From Promicromonospora thailandica (lineage in GTDB: Bacteria; Actinomycetota; Actinomycetes; Actinomycetales; Cellulomonadaceae), in the NCBI RefSeq assembly GCF_024171955.1, contig NZ_JAMTCS010000014.1, forward strand, positions 124,001-188,000: a stretch of DNA of 64,000 bases. Reading direction: 5' to 3'. Positions 59,069-64,000 of this stretch are shown piece after piece. The translations under genes and the position numbers were made by a program. How positions within the stretch are numbered: the stretch's first letter is position 1; the number at the start of each line of letters is the position of its first letter. Below the pieces are notes generated by a model. It saw only the letters and a program-made list of their open reading frames with translations, had not been told where the DNA came from and did no database searches.

Positions 59069-59830
59069 ATGGCGGGCATGGTGCAGCGGGCGGTCGTGGT
59101 CCCGCCGGGGACGGTCGAGCCCGGCTCGGTCCGGGTGCGCGCCTACTCCTCGGGGGTGCTGGTCGCCGACGCGGACCCACCCCTGCTGGTCTGGGAGCAC
59201 CGGTTCTACCCGCAGTACTTCTTCACCCCGGACCAGGTGACGGCCGAGCTGCGCCCGACGGGCCCCGGACGCCGGTCCCGGAGCCTGGGACCGAGCGAGA
59301 CGTTCGACGCCGTGGTGGGCGACCGCGTGCTGACCGGTGCGGCCCAGCGGTACCCGGAGGCACCCGTCGAGGCGCTGCGCACCATGACCACGCTGACCTG
59401 GTCGGCCTTCGACACCTGGCTCGCGGAGGAGGAGGTGATCCACACCCACGCCCGCGACCCGTACGTCCGGGTCGACGCGATGCCGTCCGACCGCCACGTC
59501 CGCGTCGTGGCGGACGGGGTGGTGGTCGCCGAGTCGCGCCGCCCCGTCGTCCTGGTCCAGTCCGGGCAGCCGCCGCGCTACTACCTGCCGCGGACCGACG
59601 TCCGGACGGACCTGCTCACGGCGACGGACACGGTGAGCCACTGCGCGTACAAGGGCACGGCCACGTACTGGACCCTGAGGGTCGGCGACCTGGTGGTGCC
59701 CGACATCGTCTGGGGCTACGACGCCCCGCTGCGGGAGGGGCTGGCCGTCGCCGGGCTCGTCTGCTTCTGGGCCGAGAACAGCGCGGACCTCGAGGTCTAC
59801 GTCGACGGCGAGCGGATCGGCCGGCCGTGA
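59069..59830 (+). CDS. DUF427 domain protein (two repeats)
   Basis: 253 aa with two DUF427 units: the first around VRVRAYSSGVLVADADPPLL (about 16-45) and the second around VRVVADGVVVAESRRPVVL, closing with SHCAYKGTATYWTLRVGD and FWAENSADLEVYVDGE. DUF427 proteins are small beta-rich proteins of unknown function. ATG 59069 follows GAGGTGAGGG; earlier in-frame starts overlap the promoter. Divergent from the cupin gene. Confidence 0.88.
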   Translation: MAGMVQRAVVVPPGTVEPGSVRVRAYSSGVLVADADPPLLVWEHRFYPQYFFTPDQVTAELRPTGPGRRSRSLGPSETFDAVVGDRVLTGAAQRYPEAPVEALRTMTTLTWSAFDTWLAEEEVIHTHARDPYVRVDAMPSDRHVRVVADGVVVAESRRPVVLVQSGQPPRYYLPRTDVRTDLLTATDTVSHCAYKGTATYWTLRVGDLVVPDIVWGYDAPLREGLAVAGLVCFWAENSADLEVYVDGERIGRP

Positions 59831-59962
59831 CGAGCCGACGACGCCGGAGCGTGGCCCACCCAGGTCGCGCGCCAGCCAGCCACGGACAACCTGGGCCTGG
59901 ATCCGGGACCCGGGCGAGCACACGCTGGTGAGGACATCAGACAGGCGTGAGAGGAACCACCA

Positions 59963-60970
59963 GTGACAAAGCACCCGGCCCAGCGGCCCGACGTCGTCGT
60001 ACCGGACCTGACCGGCCGCCGCGCCGTCGTGACCGGAGCCAGCGACGGGATCGGGCTCGGGCTCGCCGAACGCCTCGCCCGCGCCGGAGCGGAGCTCGTG
60101 CTGCCCGTACGGAACCCGGCCAAGGGCCGCGCGGCCACGGACCGGCTGCGGGCCGCCGTGCCCGGCGCCGTCGTCACCACCCGGCACGCGGACCTCGCGT
60201 CGCTCGAGTCGGTGGCGGCGCTCGCGGACGGGCTCCTGGCCGAGGACCGGCCGATCGACCTGCTCGTCGCGAACGCCGGAGTGATGACGCCGCCGGCCCG
60301 CACCACCACGGCGGACGGGTTCGAGCTCCAGCTCGGCACCAACCACCTGGGGCACATGGCGCTCGTCGGGCGGCTGCTGCCGCTCCTGAGCCGTTCGAGG
60401 GCGCGCGTGACCACGATGACGAGCGCGGCCGCGCGGTTCGGCCGCCTGGACTGGGGCGACCTCAACAGCGAGCGTGGCTACTCACCGGTGCGCGCCTACA
60501 ACCGCTCGAAGCTGGCCCAGCTGATGTTCGCCCTCGAGCTGGACCGGCGCAGCAGGGCGCACGGCTGGGGGATCGTGAGCAACGCGGCCCATCCCGGCAC
60601 CACCTACACCGGCCTGTACACCGCGGGTCCCGGCCTCGGCAGCACGAAGCCGCCCCGGGTGGACGCCGTGATGCGCAGGCTCCTCGCGCTGGGGGTCTTC
60701 GTGCAGCCGGTCGGGCAGGGCCTGCTGCCCGCGCTGCAGGCGGCCACGGACCCGGCCGCAGGTGGCGGGACGTTCTACGGCCCCGACGGCGTCGGTCACT
60801 TCACGGGTGGCTCCGCCCGGCAGCGCCTCTACCGGTCCGCCACGGACGGGGCGGCGGCCGCCCGGTTGTGGGCGGTGTCCGAGGACATGACGGGCGTGCG
60901 CTTCCCGGACGCCGCGCCCGGGAACGAGATCGGGGTGACATCGATGGACGGTGAAATCGATGGACGGTGA
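59963..60970 (+). CDS. Short-chain dehydrogenase/reductase (retinol-dehydrogenase-like)
   Basis: 335-aa SDR: NAD(P) motif [12 protein letters not shown] at about 22-33, NAGVM near 110, Ser and YNRSK (YxxxK-type, around 176-180) as catalytic residues. The C-terminal extension is as in WW-oxidoreductase/retinol-dehydrogenase-like SDRs. GTG 59963 follows GAGAGGAAC. Its last codons lie in a triplicated 16-bp repeat that also carries the start of the next gene. Probably an operon with the regulator at 60976. Confidence 0.9.
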   Translation: MTKHPAQRPDVVVPDLTGRRAVVTGASDGIGLGLAERLARAGAELVLPVRNPAKGRAATDRLRAAVPGAVVTTRHADLASLESVAALADGLLAEDRPIDLLVANAGVMTPPARTTTADGFELQLGTNHLGHMALVGRLLPLLSRSRARVTTMTSAAARFGRLDWGDLNSERGYSPVRAYNRSKLAQLMFALELDRRSRAHGWGIVSNAAHPGTTYTGLYTAGPGLGSTKPPRVDAVMRRLLALGVFVQPVGQGLLPALQAATDPAAGGGTFYGPDGVGHFTGGSARQRLYRSATDGAAAARLWAVSEDMTGVRFPDAAPGNEIGVTSMDGEIDGR

Positions 60971-60988
60971 GGTCGATGGACAGACAGC
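60941..60988 (+). repeat. Triplicated 16-bp repeat spanning a stop and start codon
   Basis: Units TCGATGGACGGTGAAA (60941-60956), TCGATGGACGGTGAGG (60957-60972) and a diverged TCGATGGACAGACAGC (60973-60988). Each contains an ATG (60944, 60960, 60976). The SDR stop is in the second unit and the regulator starts in the third. Confidence 0.85.
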
Positions 60989-61815
60989 AGCTCGGTGACT
61001 TCCTGCGCACGCGGCGGGAGGCGCTCCAGCCCGAGGACGTGGGCCTGCCGCGCGGGCCGCGGCGGCGCACGAGCGGGCTGCGGCGCGAGGAGGTCGCCGC
61101 ACTGAGCGGCGTCTCGGCGGACTACTACAGCCGGATCGAGCAGAGCCGCGGAGCGGTGCCCTCGGAGCAGGTGCTCGCGGGCATCGCCCGCGGGTTGCGC
61201 CTCACGCTCGAGGAGCGGGACCGGCTGGTCGAGCTCGCGGGACACGCGCTACCGCGCCGGGTGCGGCGCGACGACCATGTCGACGCCGGGATGATGCGCA
61301 TCCTGGACGGGCTGGCGGACGCGGCGGCGCAGGTCGAGAACGTGCTGGGGGTGACGCTGCGGCAGACGCGGCTGGCGGTGGTGCTGCTCGGCGACGAGAC
61401 GTCGTACACCGGTCCGGCGCGAGCGCGGGTCTACCGCTGGTTCACCGATCCGCACAGCCGGGACCGGACCCCCGAGGAGGACCACGACCGGCACGGCCGC
61501 ACCCTCACGGCCCGGCTCGCCGCGGTGCACGCCCGGACCGGGCCGACCTCGCCGGCCGGCGAGCTCGTGACCGGCCTGCGCGGGCGCAGCCCGGAGTTCG
61601 CGCGGTTGTGGGACGAGCACCCCGTGGTCGGTCCCTACTGCGAGCCCAAGCGGCTGAACCACCCCGAGGTGGGGCTGATCGAGCTGCACGGCCAGACCCT
61701 GCTGGACCCCGACCAGTACCAGGCTCTGACGGTGTTCACCGCGGTCCCGGGGACGGAGAGCCACGAGCGGCTCCGGCTGCTCTCGGCATCGGGCTCAGCG
61801 GTGGGCTCGGTCTGA
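60976..61815 (+). CDS. XRE-family regulator with MmyB-like domain (paralogue of 31570 gene)
   Basis: 279 aa, same length and layout as the regulator at 31570-32409: helix-turn-helix at about 5-70 (LGDFLRTRREALQPEDVGLP) and MmyB ligand domain at about 100-265 (YRWFTDPHSRDRTPEED). ATG 60976 lies in the third copy of a 16-bp repeat with GGTGAGG before it. It follows the SDR gene by 5 bp and probably controls it. Confidence 0.92.
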   Translation: MDRQQLGDFLRTRREALQPEDVGLPRGPRRRTSGLRREEVAALSGVSADYYSRIEQSRGAVPSEQVLAGIARGLRLTLEERDRLVELAGHALPRRVRRDDHVDAGMMRILDGLADAAAQVENVLGVTLRQTRLAVVLLGDETSYTGPARARVYRWFTDPHSRDRTPEEDHDRHGRTLTARLAAVHARTGPTSPAGELVTGLRGRSPEFARLWDEHPVVGPYCEPKRLNHPEVGLIELHGQTLLDPDQYQALTVFTAVPGTESHERLRLLSASGSAVGSV

Positions 61816-61879
61816 TCGCCGACGCCGGCCGGGTGCTGGGGGCGGTCCCGGCCGGCGTCGATCTGCGACGAGGCCGCCG

Positions 61880-62596
61880 CTACCGCTTGGTGGCCTCGAC
61901 CGCGGCGAAGATCGTCTCCGCCACGGGTACCGGGTGCGAGACCGCCAGGGCGTGCGAGGCCCCGGGGATCTCCGTGGCGGTGCGGGCTCCCGCCCGGTCG
62001 GCCATGAACCGGACGAGCTCGGCGGGGATGTTGCGGTCGCTGGACCCGAACACGAACCACGACGGGATCGTCCGCCAGGCCGGGGCGGCCGTGGGCAGGC
62101 CCTCGGTGAGGGCGGCCTCGGTCACGGGCCGCTGGGTGGCGGCCATGAGGGTGGCGAGGTCGTCGTCGACGTCGGCCGCGAACTGCTCGCCGAACACCTC
62201 CGGCCGGATGACGAGCTCGTTGCCGCCACCCGAGAGCGGGTGGGCCGCGATGGCCTCGCCCAGGGTGCTGCCGGGGAACTTGCCGGACAGCGTGAACGCG
62301 TCCTCCCCGGTGTCGGGGGCGAACGCGCCGACGTAGACGAGGCCGACCACCTGGTCGTTGCCGGCGGCGGCCTCCGTGATCACGAAGCCGCCGTACGAGT
62401 GGCCGACCAGGACGACGGGCCCGTCGATCGACGCGACGACGTCGCGGACGTACCGGGCGTCGGTCGCGACGGAGCGCAGCGGGTTGGCCGCGGCGACGAC
62501 GCGCAGGGTCTGGTGCTGGAGGTGCCCGATGACGGCGTTCCAGCTCGAGGACTCGGCGAAGGCCCCGTGGACGAGGACGACGGTGGGTGTGGTCAT
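61880..62596 (-). CDS. Alpha/beta hydrolase (PcaD/esterase-like)
   Basis: 238 aa: HGAFAESSSW at 10-19 for the oxyanion hole, nucleophile Ser in VGHSYGG (about 64-70), aspartate in FGSSDRNIP and histidine in GASHALAVSHP. Resembles small esterases induced with SDR/XRE clusters. ATG 62596 follows a weak AGGGAGA. It precedes nothing on its strand but the convergent regulator, with 64 bp between. Confidence 0.9.
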   Translation of the reverse strand: MTTPTVVLVHGAFAESSSWNAVIGHLQHQTLRVVAAANPLRSVATDARYVRDVVASIDGPVVLVGHSYGGFVITEAAAGNDQVVGLVYVGAFAPDTGEDAFTLSGKFPGSTLGEAIAAHPLSGGGNELVIRPEVFGEQFAADVDDDLATLMAATQRPVTEAALTEGLPTAAPAWRTIPSWFVFGSSDRNIPAELVRFMADRAGARTATEIPGASHALAVSHPVPVAETIFAAVEATKR

Positions 62597-62637
62597 GACA
62601 TCTCTCCCTGTGTGGTGCTTTTCTCTGGTGGACGGAA

Positions 62638-63600
62638 CTACTTGGTGAGCGCCGTGCGCAGGACGTGGACCGCCTGCTCCAGGGCGGCGGTCGTCGCGGC
62701 GGTGGCGCGGACCGGGTTGAGCATCAGGAAGTCGTGGATCGTGCCGTTGTAGCGGACGCTCGTCGTCGGGACGCCGGCCGCCGTGAGCTTCCGGCCGTAC
62801 GCCTCGCCCTCGTCGCGCAGGACGTCGTTCTCGTCGACGACCAGGAACGTCTCGGGCAGGCCCGCGAGGTCGGCGGGGGTCGCCCGCAGCGGCGACGCGG
62901 TGATCTCGCCGCGCCGTCCGTGGTCGGGCAGGTAGGCGTCCCAGAACCACGCCATGGCCTTGGCGGTCAGGTGCGGGCCGTCGGCGAACTCGCGGTAGCT
63001 GTCGGTGTCCTGGGCGGCGTCGGTCACCGGGTAGTAGAGCGACTGGTGCACGAACGTCACGTCGCCGCGCTGCTTGGCCAGGATGGTCAGGGCCGCGGTC
63101 ATGTTGCCGCCCACGGAGTCGCCCGCGACGGCGAGCCGCGAGGCGTCCAGGCCCTCGGACGCGCCCTCGCGGACGATCCACTGCGCGGTGGCGTACGCCT
63201 GCTCGATCGCCACGGGGTACTGCGCCTCGGGCGACCGGGTGTACTCCACGAAGACGACGGCCGCGCCGACGCCGACGGCGAGGTCGCGGACGAGCCGGTC
63301 GTGGGTGGTGGTACCGCCGAGGATCCAGCCGCCGCCGTGGACGTAGAGGATGGTCGGAAGCAGGTCGGGCGTCCCGGGTGCGGAGACGCCGGCGGGCTTG
63401 ACGATGCGGACCCGGACGTCACCGACCGCGGCCGGGACCGTGATCCAGGTCTCGTCGACGTCGGGCATCTCGACGGGCGCGGACTGGACGTCGTCCAGCA
63501 GCTTCCGGGCTCCTTCGACTCCCAGCTCGTAGACGAACGGGGGTGTGGCGGTCGCGTCGGCGAACGCCTGTGCTGCGGGTTCGAGCACGTGCTCAGTCAT
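62638..63600 (-). CDS. Alpha/beta hydrolase of the hormone-sensitive lipase family
   Basis: 320 aa: HGGGW oxyanion motif (YVHGGGWILGG near 89-99), nucleophile in GDSVGGN (about 159-165), catalytic Asp in VVDENDVLRDEG and His in NGTIHDFL. Acts on short acyl esters in relatives. ATG 63600 follows GAAGGAGAG. Upstream of the previous hydrolase on the same strand, 41 bp apart, so probably one operon. The region 63601-63853 holds no gene; it contains the promoters of this gene and of the divergent ECF gene. Confidence 0.92.
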   Translation of the reverse strand: MTEHVLEPAAQAFADATATPPFVYELGVEGARKLLDDVQSAPVEMPDVDETWITVPAAVGDVRVRIVKPAGVSAPGTPDLLPTILYVHGGGWILGGTTTHDRLVRDLAVGVGAAVVFVEYTRSPEAQYPVAIEQAYATAQWIVREGASEGLDASRLAVAGDSVGGNMTAALTILAKQRGDVTFVHQSLYYPVTDAAQDTDSYREFADGPHLTAKAMAWFWDAYLPDHGRRGEITASPLRATPADLAGLPETFLVVDENDVLRDEGEAYGRKLTAAGVPTTSVRYNGTIHDFLMLNPVRATAATTAALEQAVHVLRTALTK

Positions 63601-63853
63601 GGCTCTCCTTCTCCTGCTCTCGTTCCGTGCGCGGGTCACGGGTGCGACATGTGGGTGCTGAGGCGGCCACCTGGCGGGGGGCCTCACGCGTACGACCGGG
63701 CGGGGGCGCGGGCTGTGACGGTGGGGCGCGTCACGCTGCGGACCGCGCAGCGGGCAGGGCTGGACCGTGGTCCGGGCCCGGGGGTGCACCACGGGGTCGA
63801 CCACGCGCCCACCGTGGCGCGACGTGCCGGGTGCCACGCGAAGAGTGATCGGC

Positions 63854-64000
63854 ATGACGACACCTCAGGCACCGCCCCCTGCCGAACCGGACGCCGCGCT
63901 CTCGGTCTTCCTCGCGCAGCGACCACAGCTGATCCGCACGGCCCGCCGGATCACCGGCAACGCCACCGAGGCGGACGACGTGGTCCAGGAGACATGGCTG
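63854..64000 (+). CDS. ECF sigma factor, N-terminal part (cut by window edge)
   Basis: 49 codons visible from ATG 63854: an 18-residue Pro/Ala-rich lead, then sigma region 2 (LIRTARRITGNATEADDVVQETWL). It continues outside the window. Third ECF gene in the right part of the window. No TCACA-N16-GGTC site is found before it, so it is probably not in the same regulon. Confidence 0.85.
   Translation, partial: MTTPQAPPPAEPDAALSVFLAQRPQLIRTARRITGNATEADDVVQETWL

Overview
The window is very GC-rich with strong third-codon GC bias, frequent GTG starts and many 4-base ATGA overlaps. It contains a complete actinobacterial-style protocatechuate pathway, DesK/DesR-like two-component pairs and an ECF41-type sigma factor. 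I infer a chromosomal segment from an actinobacterium, most likely order Micrococcales (Cellulomonadaceae/Promicromonosporaceae-like). The order is inferred, not proven.

Layout. 1-3734: FtsX/ATPase ABC exporter next to a divergent sensor kinase/response regulator pair. 3827-6537: housekeeping genes der and lgt. 6538-6860: a long palindrome and a short tandem repeat. 6861-11664: MFS exporter, secreted GH30 glycosidase with a CBM13 module, TetR regulator with a perfect 28-bp palindromic operator, and an LLM flavin enzyme. 11875-26321: one large catabolic block. It holds an ABC importer with two tandem lipoprotein binding proteins, an IclR regulator, then pcaF, pcaI, pcaJ, pobA, pcaH, pcaG, pcaB, pcaD, pcaC and a final MFS importer. 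Together these take up 4-hydroxybenzoate/protocatechuate-type aromatics and convert them to acetyl-CoA and succinyl-CoA. A 31-bp hairpin closes the block.

26421-33056: SapA-like secreted protein, a decayed ArsR/cation-transporter pair, an XRE-cupin regulator divergent from an MFS-DUF1684-NTF2 operon, an XRE/MmyB regulator and gene debris. 33053-40908: a lower-GC integrated element at a tRNA-Pro(GGG) gene. Its right end is a remnant actinobacterial integrative element (truncated rep, excisionase, tyrosine integrase). Its cargo is the most unusual part of the window. A zinc-ribbon protein, a ThsB-like TIR protein and a four-TM SLATT/DUF4231-like protein form one operon. Facing it are a thymidylate-kinase-like P-loop kinase, a thymidylate-synthase homologue and a protein resembling the helical domain of phage 5-hydroxymethyl-dU DNA kinases. 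I read this as a nucleotide/DNA-base modification module joined to a TIR-to-membrane-effector module, probably anti-phage. I know of no described system with this composition.

41099-64000: envelope/lipid genes (patatin, glycosyltransferase, membrane protein, hydrolase), two large LuxR/AAA regulators (one frameshifted), three ECF sigma genes (one ECF41-type, one C-terminally truncated, one cut by the window edge), a second two-component pair, a Tat-exported amidohydrolase, oxidoreductases, alpha/beta hydrolases, a cupin and a DUF427 protein. Seven sites TCAC[A/G]-N16-GGTC, all with identical spacing, lie in front of genes across this region. They match the known ECF41 promoter architecture, so the region looks like a local sigma regulon.
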